A stretch of 64,000 nucleotides of DNA from Legionellales bacterium (GTDB lineage Bacteria; Pseudomonadota; Gammaproteobacteria; UBA1113): positions 1 through 64,000 of the forward strand of contig PAPY01000021.1 in NCBI GenBank assembly GCA_002709565.1, in the 5' to 3' direction. Both the position numbers and the translations under genes were made by a program. Below are positions 18,848 through 27,717 of the stretch, in pieces. Under the pieces are notes generated by a model. The model searched no databases and was not told the DNA's origin. It was given only the letters and a program-made list of their open reading frames with translations. Numbering within the stretch: the first letter of the stretch is position 1; each line of letters opens with the position of its first letter.

Positions 18848-19645
18848 TTAGGTGTTATTACGCAGTTTTGCATCATTCAGTAGCACGATATTGCCGCCAA
18901 CTAGCAATACAGTACCGAAGATTGTCACCAAGTATTGCACGGCAGTTGCCAAGAATTCGCCATTGGGGATGGCTTGTAAGTAATCCGCCAAACTTGAAAT
19001 CACCACACAAGGCAATAACACGCCAAGGAGGAACACACAGAAGTACCGCAGCCACAGCCCTTTGGTCATCTGGAAGCTATGCTTGAGCCCTTGAATAAGG
19101 TGTTCACCATCAATAGCAATCAAAGGCAAGGTCAGTAAAAAGCGCACCGCGATGAAAGCAAAAACCACCACGATAATGGCGGCGCCCAGACTGTAAGCCA
19201 CTTTATGTAATGCTGGGAATGCTGCAAAACCAAAGTGAGTTATCAACGCCCAAACCGCACCCGGCAAAAAGATAGCTAAGGCTAAGATGATATACGCCCC
19301 GGTCATACGCCAGCAGCGTTTCAGGGCGATACGCCACATACTGCCATAGGCCAAATCCCGTCCCTGCAGGGTATCAAAGGCTTTGTTATAAATGGCAGTT
19401 AAGCAAAATAACGCCACCACAAAATAAAACGCAACATAGAGATAAAATAAAATCGTCGCAAGCGTTGGCTGATGCAGAATCTCACCGACAGCAGACACCA
19501 GAAAAAAACCAGCGGTAACATATACCAAAATCAAACCGATACACATCAACAACGTTGGAATAAGGGGCTTCAACAAATAGCCGAAGGCCCGGTAGCAGTC
19601 TTTGAGTAGGGCTTTCGCCGGTTGCGGTTGCTGCGCTAGATTCAT
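18848..19645 (-). CDS. multi-pass inner-membrane protein of unknown function
   Basis: 265 residues with about six hydrophobic segments (LIPTLLMCIGLILVYVTAGF, LFYLYVAFYFVVALFCL, TGAYIILALAIFLPGAVWAL, LGAAIIVVVFAFIAVRFLL, YFCVFLLGVLLPCVVISSL, YLVTIFGTVLLVGGNIVLL). It resembles the broad YciC/BPSS1780-like class, but I cannot assign a role. The ATG at 19645 with AGAGGTG upstream is preferred over the frame opening at 19696, which would run into the priA start. It is divergent from priA with a 44-bp gap. Confidence 0.7.
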   Translation of the reverse strand: MNLAQQPQPAKALLKDCYRAFGYLLKPLIPTLLMCIGLILVYVTAGFFLVSAVGEILHQPTLATILFYLYVAFYFVVALFCLTAIYNKAFDTLQGRDLAYGSMWRIALKRCWRMTGAYIILALAIFLPGAVWALITHFGFAAFPALHKVAYSLGAAIIVVVFAFIAVRFLLTLPLIAIDGEHLIQGLKHSFQMTKGLWLRYFCVFLLGVLLPCVVISSLADYLQAIPNGEFLATAVQYLVTIFGTVLLVGGNIVLLNDAKLRNNT

Positions 19646-19689
19646 AATCACCTCTTGTGCTTGCCCCACCGAGTGGGGATAATTGCTGG

Positions 19690-21888
19690 ATGTCAAAAAC
19701 TACCATAATACAGGTCGCCATTGCTACTCCCCTACGGCGATTGTTCGATTATTTGCCGCCTAGTGGCGTCATGGCTGAGGATTTACACCCCGGTTGCCGC
19801 GTGCAAGTGCCTTTTCGCAACAAATCGGTCACTGGTATTATCATGCACATAACGGATCACAGTGACGTTCCCGAGGAGAAATTAAAATCCGCTATCGCCT
19901 GCGTCGACAAAACACCGATTCTCGATAGTCACTGCCTCAAACTCGGTCGTTGGGCCAGTGATTATTACCAATACCCCATAGGTGAAGTCGTTGTTGGTAC
20001 CTTGCCCAAACTATTACGCCAAGGCCAACCCGCCTGCAAAAAACCCATAACCGCTTATCAGTTAACTGAGCTTGGCCAAGGTGTTGATCTGGATACCTTA
20101 ACGCGAGCACCAAAACAACAAGACGCCCTACGATTATTACGACAACAGGTCAATCCCATCGCCCGTCATGATTTAGCCGACGTAAGTTCTGGGACATTGA
20201 AGGCATTGGTCGATAAGCAATGGCTAGAAACGGTGGACGTGATACAATCCCCCGTGCCTCGCACTACCCAGCAACCTAACTATGCATTAAATGACGATCA
20301 ACAACAGGCCTTTGCCGCCATTACCGAATCCTTGGGTGCCTTCAAAGCATTTCTGCTAGACGGTGTCACCGGCAGTGGTAAGACGGAAGTCTATTTGCGC
20401 ACCATTGATGAAGTGCTTAAACGGGGCGAGCAAGCCTTGGTGATGGTGCCCGAAATCGCGTTAACGCCACAAACCGTTAAACGTTTTAGCGAACGCTTTG
20501 CCACTCCCATTGCCGTGTTACACTCTGGTCTTAATGACCGAGAACGTCTAGATGCTTGGATCATGGCCCAAACCGGTGAAGCCGGAATCATTATCGGTAC
20601 CCGCTCTGCCATTTTCACCCCAATAGCAACGCTTGGCATGATCATTATTGATGAAAGTCATGATGGTTCGTTCAAGCAACAAGATGGCTTTCGTTATTCG
20701 GCACGCGATTTGAGTTTGATCAGAGGACAAATGCATAAGGCGCCTGTGATCTTGGGTTCAGCCACTCCAGGACTTGAAAGTCTACGCAATGCAGCCAGTG
20801 GTCGTTATGAATGTTTGAAACTGACCCAACGTGCCGGTCATGCTAACTTGCCCAATTACCGTATTCTGGACATTCGTAATCGGCAATTGTTAGATGGTTT
20901 GTCCAATGAATTATTAGCTGCAATTAGTGATCATTTACGACAAGACAGCCAAGTATTGTTATTCTTAAACCGCCGCGGTTATGCACCCACCTTGATTTGC
21001 AACAGTTGCGGTTGGGTAGGTAAATGTCAACGTTGCGATGCCAATATGACCTTGCACATGAAGCCGCGTCATTTGCACTGTCATCATTGTGATGCCTCTT
21101 GCCGTATTCCCCATCAATGCCCTCAATGTGATAGTGAACATTTGCATGCCCTGGGTCTTGGTACTGAGCGCTTAGAACAAACCCTGAGTGAGCAATTCCC
21201 TGAGGCCGAGGTATTTAGGATCGATAGAGATACCATTCGCAGCAAAAGTGCGTTAGAGACAACGCTAGCAAAGATCCACAATGGCAAACGACAAATCTTA
21301 ATCGGCACACAAATGCTGGCGAAGGGACATCATTTCCCGAATGTGACCTTGGTAGCAATCTTAGATGCGGATGCGGGATTTTTTAGTGCTGATTTTCGCG
21401 CCAGTGAACGAGTCGCCCAATTACTCGTGCAAGTGGCTGGACGAGCGGGTCGCGCCGAGAAGCCAGGCGATGTTGTCATTCAAACCCGCAACCCCCAACA
21501 CCCACAACTATTGCGTTTAATTCATGAAGGTTATCACAGCTTTGCTGAAGAAACGCTACAGGAACGCAAAATGGCACGTTTACCGCCTTATACTTATTTT
21601 GCGATGCTTCGAGCAGAATCCCATGACAAAGAATTACCGCGGACGTTTTTACAACAAGCCAAAACCCTAGCGAGTGAATTAGGATCCGATGGTGTCTTCG
21701 TCCTCGGTCCCATTGCCTCACCGATGGAAAAACGTGCTGGACGCTATCGTTCACAATTATTATTTCAGGCCAACCAACGCAAGGATTTACAAAGCTTACT
21801 AGGTCCACTGTCAAAAACATTAGAGACCAGCAAAAAAAGCCCTTACCTGCGTTGGTCATTGGATATTGACCCTATTGATATGTTTTGA
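19690..21888 (+). CDS. priA: primosomal protein N' (replication restart helicase)
   Basis: A 3'-to-5' DNA helicase that recognises stalled forks and reloads DnaB. Walker A is LDGVTGSGKTEVYLRTIDE and the DEAH-type box is IIIDESHDGSFKQQ. Eight zinc-binding cysteines lie in CNSCGWVGKCQRCDANM and HCHHCDASCRIPHQCPQC. The C-terminal helicase half has IGTQMLAKGHHFPNVTLV and QVAGRAGRAEKPG. Starting at the ATG at 19690 (MSKTTIIQVA) gives 732 residues, normal for PriA. aroE follows after 8 bp. Confidence 0.97.
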   Translation: MSKTTIIQVAIATPLRRLFDYLPPSGVMAEDLHPGCRVQVPFRNKSVTGIIMHITDHSDVPEEKLKSAIACVDKTPILDSHCLKLGRWASDYYQYPIGEVVVGTLPKLLRQGQPACKKPITAYQLTELGQGVDLDTLTRAPKQQDALRLLRQQVNPIARHDLADVSSGTLKALVDKQWLETVDVIQSPVPRTTQQPNYALNDDQQQAFAAITESLGAFKAFLLDGVTGSGKTEVYLRTIDEVLKRGEQALVMVPEIALTPQTVKRFSERFATPIAVLHSGLNDRERLDAWIMAQTGEAGIIIGTRSAIFTPIATLGMIIIDESHDGSFKQQDGFRYSARDLSLIRGQMHKAPVILGSATPGLESLRNAASGRYECLKLTQRAGHANLPNYRILDIRNRQLLDGLSNELLAAISDHLRQDSQVLLFLNRRGYAPTLICNSCGWVGKCQRCDANMTLHMKPRHLHCHHCDASCRIPHQCPQCDSEHLHALGLGTERLEQTLSEQFPEAEVFRIDRDTIRSKSALETTLAKIHNGKRQILIGTQMLAKGHHFPNVTLVAILDADAGFFSADFRASERVAQLLVQVAGRAGRAEKPGDVVIQTRNPQHPQLLRLIHEGYHSFAEETLQERKMARLPPYTYFAMLRAESHDKELPRTFLQQAKTLASELGSDGVFVLGPIASPMEKRAGRYRSQLLFQANQRKDLQSLLGPLSKTLETSKKSPYLRWSLDIDPIDMF

Positions 21889-21896
21889 GGATACTT

Positions 21897-22730
21897 ATGC
21901 CCACTAGTCTTAACCGTTATGCTGTTATTGGCAACCCCGTTGAACACAGCCTCTCACCGCAGATCCAAAGGATGTTCGCTGAACAAACGGGTATTGCCAT
22001 GACCTACGAAAAATGCCATGCAGAACTGGATAAGTTTACTGAGGCGGTACAACAGTTTCGCAAACAGGGTGGCAAAGGCATGAATATCACTCTGCCCTTC
22101 AAGGAACAGGCTTTTGAGTTAGCCGATATCTTAAGTCCGCGCGCTGAATTAGCACGGGCGGTGAATGTGTTTCTGTTTACCGAAAATGGCAAAATCCTGG
22201 GTGACAACACCGATGGCTTTGGTTTAGTACGTGACTTACAACATAATCATCACTGTGTGTTAGAAGATAAAGCTATTCTATTACTCGGTGCAGGCGGCTC
22301 AGCTCGAGGTTGTTTGGGGCCGTTATTGGATGAGTACCCGCGAGAAATCATTATCGCCAATCGCACACTGAAAAAAGCCCAAGCCTTAGCCGATGAATTT
22401 CAACGCTTCGGTTCTGTAAGGGCCTGTGGTTATGATGACGAATACGTCCTTGATCCTGAAGATGGCTTTGATCTGATTATCAATACGACGTCTGCGAGCA
22501 TCCAAGGAGAGATGCCCCCCTTAGCAAATCATATCATTGCTGATGGTGGAATTTGTTATGATTTAATGTATGGCCTAAGTGAAAATCCTTTTTTGGATTG
22601 GGCTGATAGTGAAAGCGCTGACATCATCGCCGATGGTCTTGGCATGCTAGTCGAACAAGCTGCCGAAAGCTTCCATGTCTGGCATGGAATACGACCGGAC
22701 ACTGGAAGCGTATTAGCAGGGTTACGCTAA
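21897..22730 (+). CDS. aroE: shikimate dehydrogenase
   Basis: NADPH-dependent reduction of 3-dehydroshikimate in aromatic amino acid synthesis. 277 residues. Substrate site YAVIGNPVEHSLSPQIQRMF, catalytic Lys region GMNITLPFKEQAFELAD and nucleotide-binding LLLGAGGSARGCLGPLL are all present. The C-terminal GLGMLVEQAAESFHVWHG is conserved. The ATG at 21897 has GAGGA six bases upstream; the frame also opens from an upstream TTG. It is cotranscribed with priA. Confidence 0.95.
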   Translation: MPTSLNRYAVIGNPVEHSLSPQIQRMFAEQTGIAMTYEKCHAELDKFTEAVQQFRKQGGKGMNITLPFKEQAFELADILSPRAELARAVNVFLFTENGKILGDNTDGFGLVRDLQHNHHCVLEDKAILLLGAGGSARGCLGPLLDEYPREIIIANRTLKKAQALADEFQRFGSVRACGYDDEYVLDPEDGFDLIINTTSASIQGEMPPLANHIIADGGICYDLMYGLSENPFLDWADSESADIIADGLGMLVEQAAESFHVWHGIRPDTGSVLAGLR

Positions 22731-22740
22731 CAATTAGCGA

Positions 22741-23166
22741 CTAATTTTGTTGCGGGCGGTAAATGATTTTGCTGTTATCATCTGACAATCTACCACCAGC
22801 CAAACAATCTGAACCCTTGCTATTATAAAGAAGACCCAGTGAGTTAACGCCAATTTGGCAAATGGGCTCTTCTTTTTCATGGTATCGAATAACAATTGCA
22901 TCGCAGCGACCAATAAATTTAGCTACTATATTTGCGCCTTTTTTTATTGTTACTGAAGAACCGCCACTGTCAATTTTACAGTTACTCTTGTCGACAGAAA
23001 CAATGATGGGCTTATCACCTTCATTGTCGATAGTTACTTTGCCAGCATACTCAACATTTTGACTGAAATCAGTGGGAACATTATCATCAGCAACCACCGC
23101 AAATGCATTGATACTAAAGATACTGATGATAAAGCCTGACAAAAGCTTAAAAAATTGAATTCTCAT
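22741..23166 (-). CDS. secreted four-cysteine protein, copy A
   Basis: 141 residues with a signal peptide (MRIQFFKLLSGFIISIFSINAFA). The mature part has four cysteines, with spacings 24, 14 and 17 and the pattern KxGxC...VIRY...C...DCxxGGxLxDD. The protein encoded next door at 23273-23680 has nearly the same spacing (22, 14, 16), so the two are paralogs. I recognise no named family. A periplasmic or exported location with two disulfides is likely. It is convergent with aroE. Confidence 0.65.
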   Translation of the reverse strand: MRIQFFKLLSGFIISIFSINAFAVVADDNVPTDFSQNVEYAGKVTIDNEGDKPIIVSVDKSNCKIDSGGSSVTIKKGANIVAKFIGRCDAIVIRYHEKEEPICQIGVNSLGLLYNSKGSDCLAGGRLSDDNSKIIYRPQQN

Positions 23167-23272
23167 GGCACTCTCCTTTGAAAGCCAATTATTATGTTAT
23201 ACCCTCAAGAATAGCTAACTACCTGGCTATTTGCAGAGCATGATGCTAGGTGATTGATTATAGGAGGAAATT

Positions 23273-23680
23273 TTATGGGGCTAAATGACTCACTGTTATC
23301 TGCCAATCATCATGGGCGAGGCTACCGGAAGTGATGCAATCCAGCGTCGATGAAGACAAATGCCCCCTCAATGTCACAAAAACATCACAGAGTTGCTGCT
23401 TAGTAGCGGCTTTGCGAAGAATTAAATTTTTACAAGCGCCTTTTAGCTGAAAGATCTCACTTGAATGCTGGCGAATATCACGCTCCCCACCCGCCAGATA
23501 ACAACCCCGAGCATACAACTGTAGCGGTTCATCGAGTTGATTGGTTACCTGGAGTGTGGCTTCAGTGTCACTGCCTTTGCTGTCAATAGGCACAGCGCTC
23601 GCACAAGCAATCCCGCCTATAAGACCCACAACAATACTGACGATGATAAGGCGTTTACCCATGACATTAATATCCTTCAT
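23273..23680 (-). CDS. secreted four-cysteine protein, copy B
   Basis: About 135 residues beginning MKDINVMGKRLIIVSIVVGL, with a signal peptide ending near ACASA; a lipobox at GIAC is possible but weak. Mature cysteine spacing (22, 14, 16) and the motif DCxxSGSLxxDD match copy A. The ATG at 23680 has GGAAG just upstream and overlaps the end of the antitoxin gene; the ATG at 23662 is an alternative. The longer frame opening at 23812 only overlaps the antitoxin. No toxin domain is present. Confidence 0.6.
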   Translation of the reverse strand: MKDINVMGKRLIIVSIVVGLIGGIACASAVPIDSKGSDTEATLQVTNQLDEPLQLYARGCYLAGGERDIRQHSSEIFQLKGACKNLILRKAATKQQLCDVFVTLRGHLSSSTLDCITSGSLAHDDWQITVSHLAP

Positions 23681-24128
23681 TATCTTCCTGTGCTTGTTGT
23701 GTAAGCTCATCAAGAACTTTTCCCCTCTCCTCGTCGATGCTATTTTTGTAATGTTGAAGATCTTTATAGCGTATTCTTCGGTGTTTGCCAACTTTGTGAA
23801 AGCTAATTTCACCTGACTCTAGTAGCTTCACTAAGTAAGGCCGTGAAACATTTAATAAATCTGCGGCTTCTTGTGTTGTTAGCTCTGCATGAGAAGGAAT
23901 AATATTGATAATACTTCCTTTCCCCATCTCTAATAGTATTTTGGCAAAAAACTCGAGCGCTTGAACAGGCACAGTTATTGAGTGCTCTACACCATCAGCG
24001 CTAATAATTTTGATCTGTTGTGATGGATTATTCTTATGGATATATATCGGTAACTCACGCCCGCTTTGGCTAGCAATGCGCACATCCGTTAATGAAGGGA
24101 CTTGTTTTGCGATGATCGATTTAGACAC
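23667..24128 (-). CDS. excisionase-type HTH protein, orphan antitoxin-like regulator
   Basis: 153 residues. The C-terminal half has a MerR/excisionase HTH_17 domain: LTTQEAADLLNVSRPYLVKLLESGEISFHKVGKHRRIRY. The N-terminal half (VRIASQSGRELPIYI) is of the kind seen in antitoxins that precede PIN-domain toxins. No PIN gene follows; instead the overlapping downstream gene encodes a secreted four-cysteine protein. The promoter contains AT-rich tandem words, suggesting self-regulation. Confidence 0.7.
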   Translation of the reverse strand: MSKSIIAKQVPSLTDVRIASQSGRELPIYIHKNNPSQQIKIISADGVEHSITVPVQALEFFAKILLEMGKGSIINIIPSHAELTTQEAADLLNVSRPYLVKLLESGEISFHKVGKHRRIRYKDLQHYKNSIDEERGKVLDELTQQAQEDNEGY

Positions 24129-24160
24129 GGTTAGCTACCATTGCTGTTTACTTAACCTGA

Positions 24161-24208
24161 AGTATAATCGAAATAAACGAAATAATCAAAATAATCGAAA
24201 AAAATTAT
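24161..24208 (-). promoter_or_regulatory. promoter and AT-rich tandem repeats of the HTH gene
   Basis: On the minus strand TTGATT (24184-24189) and TATACT (24161-24166) are exactly 17 bp apart. The spacer and upstream side hold repeated CGAAATAA/TCAAAATAA words with about a 10-bp period (24166-24208). Phased repeats across a promoter fit binding by the HTH protein it drives. Confidence 0.6.
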
Positions 24209-24253
24209 ATTTAAGATAACCTCATGATTTTATTGGATATTCTGAAAAATACA

Positions 24254-25609
24254 TTACTTCATGGTCACTAATTCTTCCGCACTCGTGGGGTGAATAGCCA
24301 CCGTATCATCAAAATCAGCCTTGCGAGCGCCCATTTTGATTGCCACCGCGAAGCCCTGTAGCATCTCGTCAGCACCCTCACCAATAATATGACAGCCGAC
24401 GATTTTTTCGTCTTTACCTGCTGTCACTAACTTCATTGCACTGGCTATGCGAGATTCCGGTGCTGCAAGCGCAGTTATCATAGGTTTGAAACTGGAATGA
24501 TAGACTTTCACGTTAGCCTCACCGTGCTCTGCGATCGCTGCTTGTTCTGTTAAGCCCACGGTGCCAATAGGCGGATGACTAAAAACAACGGTTGGAATAT
24601 TGTGATAGTCCAGATGCAGTTCAGGTTGCTGGTTAAACAGCCGTGAGCTCAAACGGCGCCCCGCTGCAATAGCAACGGGGGTTAATTGATCCCGTCCACA
24701 GACATCACCAATACTATAAACACCTTTGACATTGGTATTCTGGAAATCATCACAGGGAATATAGCCTCTAGCATCGGTTTTGATCGAGGTATTTTCTAGT
24801 CCTAAATTATTCGTGGCTGGCGCTCTTCCCACCGCCCAAATCACCGCATCAAATCCAGACTGAGACGTCTTTCCATCAAAATGAATCGTGATTGTGCCAT
24901 TATTTTCTTCTAACGCAGTTGGGACATGTTCAGAATGCACTGCTAAGCCTTGAGTAACCATCGCTTGGCGTAGGTTTTCACCCAGCATACTATCAAATGT
25001 CCGCAAGAAAGTTTGCTTGCGGATAAACAAATGGGTCTCGCTACCAAGGCCGTTGAGCATTCCCGCTAACTCGACGGCAATATAACCAGCCCCCATCACA
25101 GCGACCCGTTTTGGTTGCTCGGTTAAGGCAAAAAAGCCATCCGACGTGATCCCCAACTCCGCACCCGGCACATCAGGCACCGTTGGATAACCGCCGGTAG
25201 CGATGACAATATGATCCGCACTGATGTCATCATCACCGACCCGGATGGTTTTGTTATCGATAAATTTGGCTGTACCTATAATAGTATCAATACCATTGTT
25301 ACTAAGCGTATTGGTATAAATCCCATTGAGACGTTTGATATAGGCTTGTCGGCGTTCAACTAAGGCTGCCCAATCAAGGCTAACACTATCCAGGCTAAAA
25401 CCATAATCCTTCGCTTCATGTAGTGTTGCCGCGACTTCACTGGCGTACCACATGACTTTTTTGGGGACACATCCCACATTGACGCAAGTCCCACCAAGCG
25501 GACCTTTTTCAATAACCGCGCACTTAGCACCATGGCTAGCAGCCCGATTCGCTGAAGCAATACCGCCACTACCGCCGCCGATGGCTAGGAAGTCGTAATG
25601 TTTTTTCAT
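24254..25609 (-). CDS. gorA: glutathione-disulfide reductase
   Basis: 451-residue FAD flavoprotein that reduces GSSG with NADPH. FAD motif [20 protein letters not shown], redox-active disulfide [24 protein letters not shown] motif [19 protein letters not shown] and [10 protein letters not shown] are all present. The C-terminal interface helix with the catalytic His/Glu pair is [12 protein letters not shown]. Length matches the family. It is divergent from prlC. Confidence 0.96.
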   Translation of the reverse strand: MKKHYDFLAIGGGSGGIASANRAASHGAKCAVIEKGPLGGTCVNVGCVPKKVMWYASEVAATLHEAKDYGFSLDSVSLDWAALVERRQAYIKRLNGIYTNTLSNNGIDTIIGTAKFIDNKTIRVGDDDISADHIVIATGGYPTVPDVPGAELGITSDGFFALTEQPKRVAVMGAGYIAVELAGMLNGLGSETHLFIRKQTFLRTFDSMLGENLRQAMVTQGLAVHSEHVPTALEENNGTITIHFDGKTSQSGFDAVIWAVGRAPATNNLGLENTSIKTDARGYIPCDDFQNTNVKGVYSIGDVCGRDQLTPVAIAAGRRLSSRLFNQQPELHLDYHNIPTVVFSHPPIGTVGLTEQAAIAEHGEANVKVYHSSFKPMITALAAPESRIASAMKLVTAGKDEKIVGCHIIGEGADEMLQGFAVAIKMGARKADFDDTVAIHPTSAEELVTMK

Positions 25610-25698
25610 GGGAACTCCGCCTTATTTGTATCGACGAACAGTAGCACAGCTTTAATCTATGTTAAACTATGGACATTTTAAAGCTTTAGGAAATCATC

Positions 25699-27717
25699 AT
25701 GACAAACCCATTGTTAGCTAACACGCCCCTACCCGCATTCAGCGCCATTAAGCCAGAATTGATTGAACCTGCCCTCGATATGGTGTTGCACGATAACCGC
25801 CAACGCCTTGTTGAGCTATTACAGCAAGATCGCTTCACCTGGGAGAACTTAATCCTCCCTCTAGAAGCCATGGAAGACCGTCTCAGCAACCTATGGTCCC
25901 CTGTGCGGCACATGAATGCCACCGTCAATACCCCTGAATTACGTGAAGCCCACAATAATTGCATCGAAAAACTCTCTGCATACGGCACGGAACTGTCGCA
26001 AAACACAGAACTCTTTAATGCCTATCGCGCGTTGGCTGAGAGCGAAGACGCCGCAAACTACACTGCCGCACAAAAAAAAGTCCTTGACGATGCCTTGCGT
26101 GATTTTCATTTAGCCGGTGTTGATTTACCCGACACCAAAAAACAACGCTTCGCTGAGATTAGCCAACGCTTGTCATTACTCTCAACCCGATTCGAAGAAA
26201 ATGTCATGGATGCCACCGATGGTTGGTCGAAACATATCACCGATGAGTCATTACTAGCGGGTTTGCCAGAGCATGTGGTAACTGCCGCAAAAGCTGAAGC
26301 CGACAAACGCAAACTCGACGGCTGGGTCTTTACCCTTGAGATCCCATCCTATTTGCCCATCATGCAATATGCCGACAATCGTGAACTGCGCGAAGAAATG
26401 TACCATGCTCACGTCACTCGCGCCTCTGACCAAGGCCCAAATGCGGGCAAATGGGATAACACACCGATAATGGAAGAAATCGTCAAATTGCGTCATGAGC
26501 TCGCCACACTCGTAGGCTTTGCCAATTATGCAGAGTACTCCGTTGCCACCAAAATGGCGGAATCCCCCGAAAAAGTCATGACCTTCCTTGAAGATTTGGT
26601 TGCCAAAAGCAAACCCCAGGCAGAAGATGAATTCGCCGAACTTGAAGCATTTGCCGGCATGACCTTACAACCCTGGGATGTAGCCTATTATAGTGAGAAG
26701 CTACGCCTCGACAAACATAATTTTTCCGAAGAAGAATTACGCCCTTATTACCCTGAAGACAAAGTCGTTGAAGGTTTATTCACTATTGTCAATAAACTTT
26801 ACGGCATTCAGATAGCAGAAGAAGATGACTTCGATAAATGGCACGACGATGTGCGGTTCTTTTCGATATATGATACAAACAAACAATTGCGCGGACAATT
26901 CTATCTTGATCTGTACGCCCGCGCTAATAAGCGTGGTGGGGCGTGGATGGATGAATGCCGTTGCCGTTGTCTTCATGATGGCGTCGTGCAAATACCGGTA
27001 GCTTACTTAACCTGTAATTTTGCCGGCCCTACTGGCAACAAGCCAGCACTGTTTAACCAAGAAGAAGTATTAACCTTATTCCATGAGTTTGGCCATGGCC
27101 TGCATCATATGCTCACGCGCATCGATCATTTGGATATTTCAGGCATCAATGGTGTTGCTTGGGATGCAGTCGAACTCCCCAGTCAATTCATGGAAAACTG
27201 GTGCTGGGAAAAAGACGCCCTTGCGCTTTTTTCCGGTCATTACGAAACTGGCGAAGCTATTCCTGATGAGTTATTCGAGCGTATGCTAGCTGCCAAGAAT
27301 TTCCAATCAGCTATGACTATGGTACGACAATTAGAGTTTTCATTATTTGATTTTAAACTGCATTGGTTATTTGATCCCAGTCGCGGTGCTCATATTCAAG
27401 AAACCTTGGACGAGGTTCGTGATGCTGTCAGTGTGATGTTGCATGCCGATTACAATCGCTTTCAACATGGATTTTCCCATATCTTTGGTGGCGGTTATGC
27501 CGCTGGATATTACAGCTATAAATGGGCAGAAGTGTTATCCAGTGATGCTTATTCTAAATTCGAAGAGCATGGGATCTTTGATCGCAAAACTGGCGAGGAA
27601 TTCTTGCATAACATACTTGAGCAAGGTGGTAGCGCTGACGCGATGGATTTATTCGTTGCCTTCCGTGGCCGCGAACCTGATATTCAGGCACTACTACGCC
27701 ATAATGGTATCAATTAG
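25699..27717 (+). CDS. prlC: oligopeptidase A (M3 metallopeptidase)
   Basis: 672-residue cytoplasmic zinc peptidase that degrades short peptides and cleaved signal peptides. The zinc motif HExxH is in LTLFHEFGHGLHHMLTR near residue 465, with the downstream Glu in SQFMENWCWE. The C-terminal FGGGYAAGYYSYKWAEVLSSDAY is typical. TAGGAA precedes the ATG. Its final four bases overlap the stop of the convergent OPT transporter gene. Its job fits the peptide importers around it. Confidence 0.96.
   Translation: MTNPLLANTPLPAFSAIKPELIEPALDMVLHDNRQRLVELLQQDRFTWENLILPLEAMEDRLSNLWSPVRHMNATVNTPELREAHNNCIEKLSAYGTELSQNTELFNAYRALAESEDAANYTAAQKKVLDDALRDFHLAGVDLPDTKKQRFAEISQRLSLLSTRFEENVMDATDGWSKHITDESLLAGLPEHVVTAAKAEADKRKLDGWVFTLEIPSYLPIMQYADNRELREEMYHAHVTRASDQGPNAGKWDNTPIMEEIVKLRHELATLVGFANYAEYSVATKMAESPEKVMTFLEDLVAKSKPQAEDEFAELEAFAGMTLQPWDVAYYSEKLRLDKHNFSEEELRPYYPEDKVVEGLFTIVNKLYGIQIAEEDDFDKWHDDVRFFSIYDTNKQLRGQFYLDLYARANKRGGAWMDECRCRCLHDGVVQIPVAYLTCNFAGPTGNKPALFNQEEVLTLFHEFGHGLHHMLTRIDHLDISGINGVAWDAVELPSQFMENWCWEKDALALFSGHYETGEAIPDELFERMLAAKNFQSAMTMVRQLEFSLFDFKLHWLFDPSRGAHIQETLDEVRDAVSVMLHADYNRFQHGFSHIFGGGYAAGYYSYKWAEVLSSDAYSKFEEHGIFDRKTGEEFLHNILEQGGSADAMDLFVAFRGREPDIQALLRHNGIN

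Noticed and set aside
23273-23680. PIN toxin partner of the excisionase-type protein
   Set aside because: The sequence has a signal peptide and four cysteines and shows no PIN acidic residues.
23681-23812. Longer N-terminus for secreted protein copy B
   Set aside because: It would lie entirely within the HTH gene and would place the signal peptide in the middle of the protein.
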